From Cristatella mucedo (Eukaryota > Bryozoa > Phylactolaemata > Cristatellidae), in assembly GCA_009760855.2 (NCBI GenBank), contig WPIO01000010.1:6390001-6452000 (forward strand): a stretch of 62,000 nt of DNA, given 5' to 3'. Under the pieces are notes generated by a model, which was not told where the DNA came from, searched no databases, and saw only the letters and a list, made by a program, of their open reading frames with translations. The position numbers were made by a program, and so were the translations under genes. The first letter of the stretch is position 1. Each line of letters starts with the position of its first letter. Positions 1 through 11,169 of this stretch are shown here, one piece after another.

Positions 1-650
1 TGCTGCTCGCACGCCGGCGCCCTATAACAGCGCCCGACTCTTGCCACATCACCAAGACGGTTGGGCGGTTCAAGACTTCGGGAAGACTTGACGAAGACTC
101 AGCGGCCAAACTCGCTTCTATTTCACCACTTCCCCTCACCCTAGAGAGCGGCTATGGGTAACTACTTCTCCCTGATACTTTCGGGTATTACTCTGATATC
201 TTTGCTGTGACTATTCCTGAGCTGTGCTTGAATACGCTACTCGAAAAAGCCCTGCTTAGCTTAAGGTAGAGGTCACCATTAGTCGATACCTACCTGCGGC
301 GTAGGGCCAATAAGAACCTCCCTGCTTCCTGCGTTCGCCCTATCAAAAGCTCGGCTATCGATCTTGAGATCGGTGTGTTTAAAGCGTTTATTGGCTCTAG
401 TTGTGGTAGTAGCTCACTCTCCGCGCATCAGCATGCTGTGAAAAGTCCACCAGTGGCCATTACTAAGGTCCAATCTCAATTTGAAGGGGCAGTATCTGCC
501 ACATCCATCAGCATCGCCTGCAGACCAACTAGAATAAAAGCCACCTGATATTCGGCGTTGCTCAGTTATTGGACAGCCTCTTCAATTCCTCCCATTAAAT
601 TTAACTCTTTAAAAATAAAGGGTTACTTATCCGCGACCAGGCTATCCAGG
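1..650. other. Unassigned sequence at window start
   Basis: No reading frame of useful length and no repeat with another copy in this window was recognised. It lies directly upstream of a truncated LINE on the plus strand, so part of it could be decayed 5' sequence of that element, but no motif shows this. Confidence 0.4.
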
Positions 651-654
651 AGAA

Positions 655-1455
655 GCTAAGTGCACTGCTGTTGACTGAAACGCAGATGATGCCCTGCTCT
701 GATAGCTCTGTATCTGAGGCAATTCCACTCGGGTTCTCATTCTTTCAGTACCCGAGATCTGACAATAGCTGGTGGCAGGGTTGTTGCATTTTTGTGCCAC
801 ATCAGCTCCGCAGTCAAATCTGCCTACTTTCAGCTACACAACATTACTAAAATTCGGGCTTGTTTAGATAATGATACAACGTCTAAGTTGGTCCATGCAT
901 TTGTGACATCCCGACTTGACTTCTGTAACTCGCTGCTTGCTGGCCTACCAGCATGTGCCGTCAGGCGATTACAGATTGTGCAAAACTCTGCAGCTAGGCT
1001 TGTCTGTCGTAAGCGTCGCAGTTGCCACATCACTCCGCTTCTCGCCGACCTACATTAGCTACCAGTCAAACAACGGATCGACTTCCAAGTTTTGTCACTC
1101 ACTTTTAGGTCACTCCATTCTTTGGCTCCAGCCTATCTCTTAGATCTACTCCCCCATCAGGCCAAGCATCGTACGGCCTGCTTTTCGAAATCCAACAGTC
1201 TACCAGTACCTCGTACAAACCTCAAATCCTTTGGAGACCGTGCATTTAGTTCGTACGCTCCCAAAACCTTGAACTTCCACCAGAATTGCGTCAGAGCATC
1301 CCTGACTTGACCACATTTAAAAAGAATTTAAAAACACCTATTTAGGACAGCATTTAGTGGATCCCCGTGATTCGTCCTTCATGTGCTTATGTGTGCTGAC
1401 ACTGTACATGCTGCCACTAACCACATTTGCATGCTGACCCTGTGCACCGAATGCG
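655..1455 (+). mobile_element. L2/CR1-like LINE, internally deleted
   Basis: At about 655-800 the plus strand encodes a piece like the start of an apurinic endonuclease domain: an L-L-L-T-E-T stretch followed by S-E-A-I-P-L-G-F-S. At about 795 it passes straight into the C-terminal end of an L2/CR1 reverse transcriptase: S-A-V-K-S-A-Y-F-Q-L, then KLVHAFVTSRLDFCNSLLAG, LQIVQNSAARLV and HITPLLADLHW. It ends with the usual R-A-F-S-S-Y-A-P-K segment near 1240. The RT core (fingers, YADD) is missing, so the copy is dead and internally deleted. The region 1330-1455 resembles the LINE 3' UTR seen again near 12500 and 35790. Frame breaks occur in the C-terminal part (two frames are used at 792-1310). 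Confidence 0.75.
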
Positions 1456-2365
1456 GAGCTAATGGTGTCGTCTAGTGAAAGGTTACTTTTAAACAGAACC
1501 CACGTCACTCATACTAAACAGGACACCCGGAGAGCCATAATCAAAATTACTCAATCGGGAACCTACCTACGCTGCCGCTCAGCACCGAAGTCTTCGCCAT
1601 GCGCTTGCTCACAATCCGCGTATAGCGAACAAACGAATCAAGACCGCGAGAGCGAAAGCGACGCGAAGAGCGCTACGCTCGACGCCACAGTCGGGCACAA
1701 CGCCGACGCCGGTGCGGCGGCGAGCATCTATTTGGCGGCAGGCGCTCCAGTGAGCGAGTGCAAGTCGCTGGCAGGTTCGCTAGCGGCACCTTTTGTACGA
1801 AAGAAGCGGAGAATAGGACGAGGGAAGCCAGTCTACTCTTCATCTCTTTGCTCTCTTCTCCGTCTGCCTGGCTGTCGCTATCTTTCTTGCTCGGTATCTA
1901 GCAAGTTTTCCGGCTCAGTGTCTCTGCCTCTGTCGCGTGTGCGCACGCTCTATGTCTCGATTCATTACACGCTCGCGTCCACTGCAACGGCTCCAACCGC
2001 TCACAGGCTGCAACAGTCGTCTTGAGGCGGCCAGCCCCGCAAGCGAAGAGGCGACAATGGCCGCGAGTCTTCGTACTGCATTCTGGCACTTGTGCAGTCG
2101 AGCAGCTGCGCTGGCAAGGTGGCTGCTGCGCGCCTCGTACGCGGCGCCTGTTCGATAGCACCGTGCACGGAGACCTGAGGTTCTTGGACGCTGGCATCAG
2201 ACTCAACTCAGGCGCAACAGACATGGACGCTTTCAGCCGATGAGGCTGACAGCTTCGTCTTTGCTTAAAACACGCGTTTCGCCGTCCACTCAATCCTTCC
2301 TGGCCTTACAGCATGTAAAGCTCTCTAGACTCCTTTGCTGCAATACTTATTGCTGTATTTCTGAA
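1456..2365. other. GC-rich stretch with an unexplained 187-codon frame
   Basis: This block is richer in G+C than its surroundings and carries an open frame on the plus strand (1462-2025) and one on the minus strand (1898-2293). Neither translation shows a recognisable domain. Both are rich in Ser, Arg and Ala, as expected from composition alone. It may be a CpG-rich exon or promoter island, or decayed repeat. I do not call a gene. Confidence 0.3.
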
Positions 2366-2369
2366 ATTC

Positions 2370-2620
2370 TTTAGAGCAGTTCAGGTTGTGCGTACAATGA
2401 AAGTAGAAGCTGAGGACGGCTGGAAAGGCTGTGCCTTACTCGGCTGCAGAAGAGTAGTTGTCGTTGCGTAAGAATCGTAGAAGCGAGTTCCATAGTCTAG
2501 CAATTTATCTGAGCTAAAGCTTTTGTCGCCAACGGCCTTTAAGCGGAGGAATAAAACAGCTAATTTATCGCCCAAGCAGGACCCGAGGTAACGAGAAGGC
2601 GGAAACTAATGTGACAGTTC
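2370..2620 (-). mobile_element. L2/CR1 LINE 3' fragment
   Basis: The minus strand encodes R-L-K-A-V-G-D-K-S-F-S-S, a form of the conserved block near the end of L2/CR1 ORF2. The nucleotide sequence matches copies at about 9830-10110, 32290-32560 and 46250-46480 (shared block gagctaaagcttctgtcgcc). It is truncated on both sides. Confidence 0.6.
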
Positions 2621-2995
2621 TATCTCCTCGTGCCCTAGAACGATCACCAGAGCGAAAAAAACCTGGAGAAGATGATGTATCCCCGAAGAAGAAAGTGACG
2701 ACCGGCGACAGGCTGGAGAAGCATCCTTACGAATGTTCCGCGGGGGTTATCTCTCCGTGTGAGTGTTCCTACCGCGCTATCCGTGCTTTCCGTCTGTCCA
2801 TTACCCACCGATTACACGTACCGTGATAGTGGTAGGAACAGGCATCCGGTAGAAACGCATCGAGCACAAATCGCTATTACTTTCACAGTCGGCCTCGTAG
2901 CGTCAGTGTCGAACGGACATTTCTCAACATAATAGAACATGATACACGTGCAGGCTTAAGCACCCAATTTACGCCTGGCAGAAGCAAAACGCTGT
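2621..2995. other. No gene seen
   Basis: There is only a short 71-codon frame (2611-2826) without similarity that I recognise. No repeats or RNA gene are visible. Confidence 0.4.
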
Positions 2996-2999
2996 CCGT

Positions 3000-3330
3000 G
3001 TGTGCGTGCGCATGCTGAGGGGTTAATTGTTTTTGGCAATTTTGTAAATTGTTGTCTTTTTTGCTGGCATTACTTCGTTGGCACTACTTTATCACTACTT
3101 TGTTAGCACTTTATTAAGTATAATTCTTTGATTTGTACTACTTTTCTCTTTTTCGATAAATGTCTCTTCGTCTGTTTTCTCGCTTCCGCGCGGTCTTTCT
3201 GTCGCCGACCCTCACCGCCTCTTCTTTCTCCCATTAGCTCTCAAACTCTCGGCACTCTTACTTCAAGCGTGTCATTTAAAAAAGTCTCTGGTCAAACGTT
3301 TAAGGTTTAAAGGTAAAAGTTTTAAGGCAT
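3000..3330 (+). repeat. Degenerate TTGGCACTACTTTGTT-type repeat, short block
   Basis: It contains several variants of ttggcactactttgtt (for example at 3078-3115), together with GT-rich spacer. It matches the motif that recurs through 15900-16157 and 20506-22740. As in that larger region, it is followed by the GC-rich shared unit and a CT-rich microsatellite, so this looks like a reduced version of the same composite. Confidence 0.5.
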
Positions 3331-3339
3331 CAAGATTTT

Positions 3340-3670
3340 TTTCAGCAGTCAAAAGCTCTTCCGGTATCTGCACTCGTTTGTATTCGTCGACTAGAAACGA
3401 CAACGCTCAAGCGAAGTGTTCCGCCCGGCCGCCTCCGCACACAGTTTGTGGGCGTGCCCACCAGTGGCAAGGCGGGTGGCACGCCCAGAGACGGAACGGC
3501 GGCGCACGCCTTTGCCAACAGCAGCCACCAACAGAGTGGTGGCTGGGAGCGGCGGCCAAGGGCGGCGGCGACGGTGGCCGTCATTTCCTTCAGTTGCCAC
3601 CGCTGACATCAGCTCTGCGCCGTACGCTTGGGCAGCCGACTCTGAGACTGTGTCGCTTCTGCTCGGTGCG
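3340..3670. other. GC-rich unassigned block
   Basis: It is strongly G+C rich with overlapping open frames on both strands (3342-3584 minus, 3378-3755 plus, 3391-3609 minus). That is the pattern expected from lack of stop codons in GC-rich DNA. No protein domain was recognised. Confidence 0.3.
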
Positions 3671-3935
3671 GCGGCGATTCTCGGCCGGCAGAGATTTGGC
3701 GAGGACGGCTAAGAGCGACTTGATGGGAGCAGTAGCTGCTTGGAGAGCAGCGTGACCTGGAAACCTGCAGCGTCGCGTTCTCGTCGCTCAGCTCCTTGCA
3801 AAGCGCTTCTCCATCTCCCGCTGTTGCCCTGTTTCCTTTTCTCGCGGCTCTTGCACACCGCCATGTTGTTGCTCTCGTGCATCGCTCTGTACGCGTTCGG
3901 GGGTCACGTAGCTCAGACGGCGAAGCTCGGCTATA
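3670..3935 (+). repeat. GC-rich dispersed unit, copy 1
   Basis: It is closely similar over its whole length to 22760-23015. Both run from tcggccggcagagatttggc through gcttggagagcagcgtgacc to caccgccatgttgttgctct. Both copies are next to CT-rich or CA-rich simple sequence and TTGGCACTAC-type repeats. It is not recognised as a known family. It could be the 5' end of an undescribed repeat. Confidence 0.6.
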
Positions 3936-3937
3936 TC

Positions 3938-4051
3938 TTACCTCTCTCTCTCTCTTTCTTTTTCTCTCTCTTTTTTTACACACATAAACATACACAGACA
4001 CACACGTACACTCGCACACACACGCATGCACACACACAAACACACATGCAA

Positions 4052-4130
<79 letters not shown>

Positions 4131-4199
4131 TATATATATATATACATATATATATATAAATATATAAATATATAAATATATAAATATATAAATATATAA

Positions 4200-4247
<48 letters not shown>

Positions 4248-4248
4248 C
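3938..4248. repeat. Compound CT / CA / AT microsatellite
   Basis: A CT-rich run (about 3938-3975) passes into imperfect CA repeats, then a pure CA run (about 4055-4128), then AT repeats. The AT part contains about seven copies of the octamer tatataaa and a final AT run to 4246. A shorter CT/CA/AT tract at 26465-26535 occupies the same position in the second duplicate, so the tract predates the duplication and has since changed length. Confidence 0.9.
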
Positions 4249-4254
4249 TACATA

Positions 4255-4348
4255 TTCGCTTGAAGTGGGTAATGAAGAATTGGCTGCTGCAGGATTTGAA
4301 CCTACGATCCGGGGAATGCCGAGCACTTTACCTCAACGGTAAATCTCG
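4255..4348 (-). mobile_element. tRNA-derived SINE fragment
   Basis: Read on the minus strand, it has a box A-like stretch (gttgaggtaaagtgc) and, about 30 bases later, a perfect box B (ggttcaaatcc). It is therefore a tRNA-like head and not a functional tRNA gene, because the cloverleaf is incomplete. A diverged copy is at 26560-26645 in the paralogous duplicate, and relatives are at 21335-21470 and 43845-43940. Confidence 0.6.
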
Positions 4349-4349
4349 G

Positions 4350-5165
4350 GGGCTGCTCTCTCCTTATAAAATTCAAGATTTCTAAAAAGTACCCTTGGAC
4401 AGACCTTTTCCCTTATTAAAAATATAGCCATTTTTAGACTCGTCAATAAGAGGGATTCCATGTTAGCTGCTTTTGTTTCATAGGCGGAAGTCATCCATCA
4501 TGCTTTACAAATATTTGACCATAAACCCATTTGCTTGCCGAAACCGAGCGATCTCTTGCCGCTCGACCTTGGTAGAATATCTGGAAATTATATAGAGTCG
4601 TCTCTTTCTCGACAGGGTTGCATGGATTTGGTCATTCAAAAAAAATAAATTATGTAGTGCATGTGGCAAGTCATAGCATGCAAGTTCTTAGTGAAACTTC
4701 AAACCTGCTACCCTGATGTTTTTTAACTCCAAGAAAAGGAGTGACAATACCCCGTTAAGAAAGAATTGGCTGAGGCATCCGGTTGATCAAGGTGATTAAA
4801 CTAAAATCTTTATGCTGAGCTTCAATGACCACGATGGCAGGGCTCAACTGAGCTTAGCTGAATCGATATTTTAAATAAATAATTGTTCCAGCCTCTTCAA
4901 GCACCAATGTATTCCCAGGTTCTTTCCTTACTTTAAAATGTCCGCCCTTTCATTGATCTATCGGATCATTGATATATTGCGCTATGGCTTACTGCTAAGG
5001 TTTTCCCCTGCCGATCCTTGTGGAGAGCTCACCGCCCTCCTGACACTGACTTTGCACATTAATTCCTGTAGCTCCACTCTGCTATGACTTTGCTACTCGC
5101 TTGCTCAACTTTCCCACCGACTCGGCTTTTGCTTCACGCCTTTTCTGTGTTATCTCCGATAGAGT
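4350..5165. other. Segment present only in duplicate A, no gene
   Basis: In duplicate B the sequence passes directly from the SINE (about 26640) to the equivalent of 5165. This 0.8-kb stretch was therefore inserted in A or deleted from B. No ORF of note and no terminal repeats were seen. Confidence 0.6.
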
Positions 5166-5446
5166 CTATTGGCTATTGTTCGCTTACAGAAACAGCCGAC
5201 TATACCATAGTTGAGTTACCCGTGGAACATTGCATAGTAAAATCCACATAGTCGTCTTGGCTTTGAGGATTTACAGAATTAAAATGTGTGCATACCACGT
5301 CCCTGCATCAATACGAAAAACATGCGATGCAGAAAGGGGAGAATTATTAGCTGCTGATTACCCAAATATCCAAGCAGTTGATTTTAACCTATAACCCAGA
5401 CCTGTAGCCTTTGGCTAGCTTTCATCAACTGCCCTTCAATTGATCA

Positions 5447-5872
5447 CTACAACTCCTCGTCGGCAGGACCATTTGCTGTTTTCAATCGTTCAAGTATAAT
5501 ATCTTGGTCAATGGTGTCGAAGGCAGCTGACAGATCTAGAAACGCTCGGGCAGTGACATTCATGTCACCATTGCTGCATAGTATGTCATTGCTTACACTG
5601 AGGAGAGCGGTTTCAGTGGAGTGCTGCCGATTGACCCTCGATTGAAACTTTTCTGACGGTTCATTCTTTCCAAGGCATGCTCCCACCTGCTTAGCAACAA
5701 TTTTTCTTAAAAATCTTTGGCACAAAAGGAAAAAGTGAAACTGGATGGAGAACTGTCTCAAGATGTTTGTCTCTAGGCAGAGGAAAAATTTCAAGATAAA
5801 TGAAGGACAACACAGACTATCTCCGACGTGAAATTGCGACTTGATTGCCCTGTTCACAGATCTTGAGGTCAA
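5447..5872 (-). mobile_element. L2/CR1 reverse transcriptase fragment (dead LINE), copy A
   Basis: The minus-strand frame reads through the finger region of an L2/CR1 RT: FLRKIVAKQVGACLGKNEPS, then HSTETALLSVSNDILCSNGD, then ARAFLDLSAAFDTIDQD. The last holds the first catalytic aspartate (F-D-T-I-D). The frame stops soon after, and the palm with YADD is absent. The near-identical paralogue at 26920-27348 shows that the LINE was already truncated when the 8-kb block duplicated. Confidence 0.8.
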
Positions 5873-5879
5873 ACTTGGT

Positions 5880-7500
5880 TACTTATTGGAAGTTGAACAG
5901 CTTTTGAAGACACTTGAACTGACCAAAGACCGCCAGCATTGTTGATGAAACAGAGGTTTAAAACCAAATGCGTGACTGTAAAATGCTTCCCGCCCTAAGT
6001 CACGATGTGACTACAAAGACCCCACTGGAACTCATATCTTTCAATATCTGTTATGTAAAAGATTTGCATCATTTTTTGAGAGTTGCCTTGCAAAGTCTTC
6101 TCACCGTAACTGTAAGAGCTGCCAGATGTGAACCTTTCTTTAGCAAGCTGAAGATGAGCCTGTCTTACCTGAGAGAATCAATTGAGCAAGACTGATTCTC
6201 TGACTTGACCTTGTTAATCATAGAGAAAGAAACACTCGAAAACATTCACTTTCAAACTGTAATAAACAGTTTGCCACGTTCAAGGCTAGAAATAAATTTA
6301 AGTAAGTTAATGCACTGAAACCAACCTTGTACCTTTTATGCAGTTAATACAGTTTTATCGACTCGAAATGCCTTTTAGTATGTGTTTTTGACATTTCTTC
6401 TGTGGCTGAGCTTTTTCGTGCAGCAATTTTGACGAGGGAAGGGGGTGTGATTTGTAGCTTTATCCCCCCTGAGCGCCTAAAAGTCTCAATACGCCACTGG
6501 TGCCCAGCAACCTGTTCTTGACACTGTCTGTGTTTGCCACTTCATGGAAGAATTTCTTAGCAGGGACTTCTCCGCGATATAATTATGGCTCCTCCTAATT
6601 ATGACTGCTTCTAATTATGGCTGCTCCCAGTGGTGGCTGCAAGCCTAAGCCGCTGGCATGATCGTCAGACATCTAGTTGCAGTAGACAGAAAGTGTGGGA
6701 GGTCATATACGAGCATTGTGGAAGGACAGTATTCGAGTTGCTACGAGGTGATTTACCATGACGGGAAGGGGCAACTCGAAGGTGTGGGTCGTTCTCGCTG
6801 AGCCCAGCATTATCCACACGTTTTATCGCTGAGCCCAGCTTTATCCACTTTTGAGTAAACTTCAGCACTCAGCGAGAATGAGCTGTAAAGTGACAAAAAT
6901 CAAACCAGGTATAGAATTTGAAAAAAAATGAATTGTTATGAAGACTGAAGCATCAAATCAGGAAGCTTTGTACAATACAGAGAACATCTGTAACAAGTGT
7001 GTAATTAGTTCAGGCTGCAGAACCGATAAGGTACATAATCCCATAGTCAGTTTTATTTTCAGGCTCTTTACCGGTGTATTTTGTCACAACTAAAATGCTT
7101 AGCCTACCACATCAGTAACGTCAAAGACGCAATTTTGAAATTTCACGACGAGCAGCTTAAAAGTGGTAAGTTATAAAGGTATACAAAGTTTTGGATTTTC
7201 ATCTTAGGCTGTAAAAAGATAATAGCCTTTGGGCCTTGGGTGATAAGCTTGATTAGAGGTTTGCTGTAAAGACTGGAAAGCTGATAGCTGGTTAAGCCAA
7301 TCGCACTGCTAATTTTTCATGGCCCAGCCAGTCAATCAGTAATTTGTTGTAACCACGTTAAGTAATGGGTAGAGTAATCAACGAGCACAGCATCCTCCTA
7401 TCAGTGATGCAGTGCTTTTCTTACGTCATTCATCGCCTTAAATTTCTGCTCCTGCATGTCTGAGTGTAAGCCAAGGACTCGGCTGCAGCTGAGCAGTCCC
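5880..7500. other. Gene 3' flank in duplicate A, no gene seen
   Basis: It is collinear with 27350-28285 and 29325-29890 of duplicate B. It contains short frames only (for example 5968-6195), shared in part with copy B but interrupted differently, so they are unlikely to be coding. A possible poly(A) signal for the gene above it on the minus strand is at 7052-7057, but the equivalent sequence is missing in copy B. Confidence 0.5.
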
Positions 7501-7508
7501 TGTCATTC

Positions 7509-10500
7509 TTAGCCGTAGTAGAAAGATGCTTGAGTATATCGGTAACCAGTCGCGTATTGATACCCATACACTGTGGAAAAATCGTATGTCTGCTTGCCGT
7601 ATATGTAGGAATAGTACGAATTGTAGACTAAGTAGCTGTAGGAAGTGAGATAGCTGTACGAGGTGAATTGGTTGTAGCCAGCTGACTCAACCACGCGTGC
7701 CGAAGCACCCATCATGGAGCCCACTACGATTGCCGTCAAAATAGGAGCCAGCACAGTTGCAGAGATATTGAGATTCCTCGCTGTCAGCGAGTAGCTCCTA
7801 GCCTCCTGCGGGTTCCTTGCACTGCCGACCTTCACCGAGTAAATGATGGCGGCCAAACCAAGAGGCCAGAAGCAGCAGAGACAGTTGAAGATCGACCATC
7901 CAAGGTAGCTCGGTGGTAACATCACAGCCTGCTGAGTGATGATAATCGGCTGCAGATGGCAGAATAGTTCGAAAGGATTAGCAAGTCTATGATAACTAAT
8001 TCTAACCAAAGCAGTATTCGGCAACGATCAGGAGCAGGTCCCATGAAGTGCATTGAACGGGCAGTGCACTAATTTAAAGATCCCTTAACACGTGAATCCG
8101 AATAATTAAGTAATCTTATTAATACTAATATCTAATAGCTTTTTAGATGAGTTGCACAATCACAATAGAAAGCTTTCTAAGCTATGTTACATGGTGAGTG
8201 TCGCATACGGATCGCATTTGCTCAAATTTAAACATTTGTATGTCAAGGATTTGCATACTACTGTCACATTTACTTTTACGTACCTACAGATAGTTGTTTC
8301 TGTAAAACATCGCTCGAGTCTAAAGAGGGCGCCGGTAAGCCAGTAGAAATAAAAGAAATCTACCCGTCCGTTGAAATTAATGGACTGCTTTAATGAAGTA
8401 TGCACTTTAATAATATGATACATACACAGCACACAAGCAAAGCACACCAGAGCAAAATGAAAGTTTAGCGGAACAGATGCAGCAAAGCTGAGACTTAAAT
8501 AATGGAATGTTAATGATTTTGGAGATAAAGGCCACAAGTGAGTTCCAGACTTTTGGCATTAGGGTCTGAAGCTGAAATCTTCAACATATTTTAGTTTAAC
8601 GGACCGAGCTGTACGATGGTCAGACAAAAAGACAAATATGGTGGACATGGAGGTAAAGCAAGGAGCACAGGGCGAAGCTACTGCAAAAAATGCTCTTTTG
8701 GGATGGGGTCTACGCTTGCATTTATATTGCTTAAAAAAGGCTAGAAAATATTATCTGCTAAATCACAAGAATTGTCAGTAGGTAAGGTACTTAACATTGA
8801 GTGACCTAGCAGACAGTTCATATCGGCATATTGGATTGTGCATCAGTGATTCTACTACGCTTATATGAACCTAAACTTGGCCTTAGAAATGATGCATATG
8901 AATAAGCTAGAGTAGTCATCACGGACCAATATATAGATGCATGGTCACGATCTTTTTTTAAATCTTTCTCCAGCTAAGTGGCCATAGTTAGTTTGGTTGC
9001 AGCAGACCACAGATCACGTGAATGAAGGCATAAGATATGTTCAGTCTGAGGAACTCATTCACAATATCGGTTAACTTCGTCTTATAGCATTTTACCACTA
9101 AGGGAAGGCCAGTTGGGGAATAGAGTTAAAGGGTGAAGAAGATATTGTTGCAAGCAGTAACGTCATGGAGGGTCAAGGTTTCGCAATTCGCTGTAAATTT
9201 GCATAGTAAGGGGAAAGCAAACTGCAGAATAAACTTAGAAGATTTACGACCAGTCACAGGTGAAGAAATAATAGAAGTTGACAAAGTGCAATCAGGGAAG
9301 AATATTTTATCAAATCCGAGACCTTTTTCTAGCTTGGGGCAATTCAAATTTTTCGCGAACGAAAGGGAAGCAGCTAATTTACAAAATTAGACACGCAAGG
9401 ATTCATTACAGTCAACAAAATGAATTTTAAGACTAAAAAATTAGCTACAAGAAGGAAAAGATTTCTGTGGCACATAATAAAAATAATATGATACGACTTT
9501 AGCTCTTTTTTATCTAGAAATATTTCACGGTCACTGAATTAGCTGAAGAGCTAAATAATGTTTGCACAACTCCGAAAATCCATCATGCGATTACCACGTG
9601 ACTCGTTAGGAGAGCATACTCAGCAGCCTCCATCGGGAATGTATCTCCGTCTGCAACTTCACAAAGCCATAAGGACGATGTTGGTGTTATGCAGGGCAGT
9701 TTTGTTTAGGGCACTAACAGCGAAATCGGCTTGCGGCAGGCATTTGGTAGCCAACATATTTAATCTTAACCAACAAAGAGAAAGTGGGAAACATAACAAA
9801 GTTAGGTGAGAGGTTGAGGTAATGAACAGCATTTAAGTAGCAGCTCACGACCGCTGGAAAGGATGAGCCATAGTCGGCAGCAGGACAGTAGTTGTTGTTG
9901 CTTAAGAATTGTGGAAGCGCGTTCCACAGTCTTACTTGCAGAGCTAAAGCTTCTGTCGCCAACTGTCTCTAAGCGGAAGAATGGAGCAGCTAATCGATCG
10001 TCCATACAGGACCTGAGGGCACAACGAGGCTGAAACTGGTGCAGCAGTTCAGCTTGGTATGGAGCCTAGCAGCAGCCGGCCTTGTGGGTCAGCGTCCGAA
10101 CTTTGATCGGTCAGTTGCCCGTCCTGCTACTGCTAATAGTTTAGGGGCTTAGGTGCTCCTACTTCACTACCCACGTAGAGGCTTCGAGTCCTGCTGAAGA
10201 CCATTTCTTAGTGCCCTCTGAAAGCGGGAGCTGTAGCCTATAAATTCTAGCAATTAAGATACAAGCAGCTCAGTTGAACGAGCTGACCTAGAGTTTTTCT
10301 TTGGTTAGCCCCTATTCTGAGCAGCAGCTCAATTGCAGCGGCCGACCACGAAATGCAGTGCTGAAAATTTTGACAATAATACGTTTCTGCCCAGCATTTG
10401 CACAATAATTTGTTAGTCCGTTTCATGGTCGAAGTCTCAAATTTTCCTTGTTTTAATTAGTCAATTTGCTGGCCCAGCTACCCACTATGATAGTCATTGA

Positions 10501-11164
10501 TGAGCAATACTCAATCAACTGGATGCGATATCGAGTTTATGCCGTGCTAGATGTCATTTCAGTTAGCCGCACCCTCTTCTGGAGAAGCCACTACAGGCGA
10601 GTCATAGACAGCCATTTCCTGCACGAGGTAGTTGTAAGTGCTAATGAAATTTAATTGCGGAAGTGAGAAATTTCAGCATAGATTTGAGACGTGCGTGCTT
10701 AAGCTTCTTTTAAAAGCGTTTACTTGAAACCTGCCTAAGACTATCACCCTGCTGGATAATCTTCAGCAGCTCAGACTTCTCGTAAGGCCAATCTACGTCT
10801 CGCCCTGAAATAACCAAGTAGTCAAAACGGTACATGAAGATAAGACAAGGTTGATTGAATTTGATTAACTGCTCCTGCTTACCTGCGATGCTCCAACAGC
10901 CATAGTATTAATCTGCAGATTCTGGTTGTTTTGCACGTATGGCTGAGGTTGAGGTGGCGGAGTGTACACGTAAGGCACCGACACCTCTAGCGGCACAGTG
11001 GAGTACTTTGGAGGATGCTCTGCTGCTTCTGGCATGCTACTAGCGCCTGCTGCCGTTTGCAACAGATCGGTGAACGATGGCTGCTGGTATGATGTCGGGT
11101 GAGCAAAGACGCTTCCGCTCCCAGCAGACTGTGGATATGAATTTGATGACTGCTGAGCCTGCAT
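7509..11164 (-). CDS. CD225/dispanin (IFITM-like) membrane protein with Tyr-rich tail, paralogue 1
   Basis: Two-exon gene: exon 1 10883-11164, exon 2 7509-7949, 240 codons, phase-0 junction. The donor reads CATCGCAG|GTAAGC and the acceptor CCATCTGCAG|CCG. The start is the only ATG opening the proline-rich frame, with A at -3. Residues 1-94 are Pro/Gln/Ser-rich and hold PPKY (51-54). Exon 2 opens with a second PPxY (PPSY, 106-109), then a CD225 domain: W-S-I-F-N-C-L-C-C at 112-120, first membrane segment about 113-133, the A-x3-S-x3-A-R-N-L-N loop at 144-155, and a second membrane segment about 157-176 with GSMMG. The Cys pair is of the kind palmitoylated in IFITMs. Residues 183-240 contain 18 Tyr. 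In this family the domain sits in plasma or endosomal membranes, and PPxY motifs bind Nedd4-type WW domains. The exact role here is unknown. An intact paralogue lies at 29899-33616. Confidence 0.8.
7950..10882 (-). other. Intron of CD225 paralogue 1 with LINE debris
   Basis: The intron is 2933 bp and is bounded by consensus GT and AG. It contains short frames and dispersed repeat, including an L2/CR1 3' fragment at about 9830-10110 (minus). The homologous intron in paralogue 2 is 2947 bp, so the size is conserved although bases and small indels differ throughout. Confidence 0.7.
9720..10110 (-). mobile_element. L2/CR1 LINE 3' fragment in intron
   Basis: Minus-strand frames encode R-L-E-T-V-G-D-R-S-F-S-S followed, in a second frame, by V-R-L-W-N-A-L-P-Q-F-L. 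These are the consecutive conserved blocks that end L2/CR1 ORF2. A frameshift separates them. The paralogous copy is at 32290-32560. Confidence 0.65.
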
Positions 11165-11169
11165 TCTTT

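Noticed and set aside
2030-2330. CRISPR-like or operon-like structure anywhere in the window
   Set aside because: No regularly spaced direct repeats with unique spacers and no bacterial-style gene packing were found. The window is eukaryotic.
3609-4326. Long open frames through 3609-4159 and 3976-4326
   Set aside because: They translate CA, CT and AT microsatellites into Cys-Val, His-Thr and Ile-Tyr runs. No codon bias or domain.
4268-4340. Possible tRNA gene on the minus strand
   Set aside because: Box B is perfect, but no acceptor stem or full cloverleaf is visible and the sequence recurs as diverged partial copies. Better read as a SINE.
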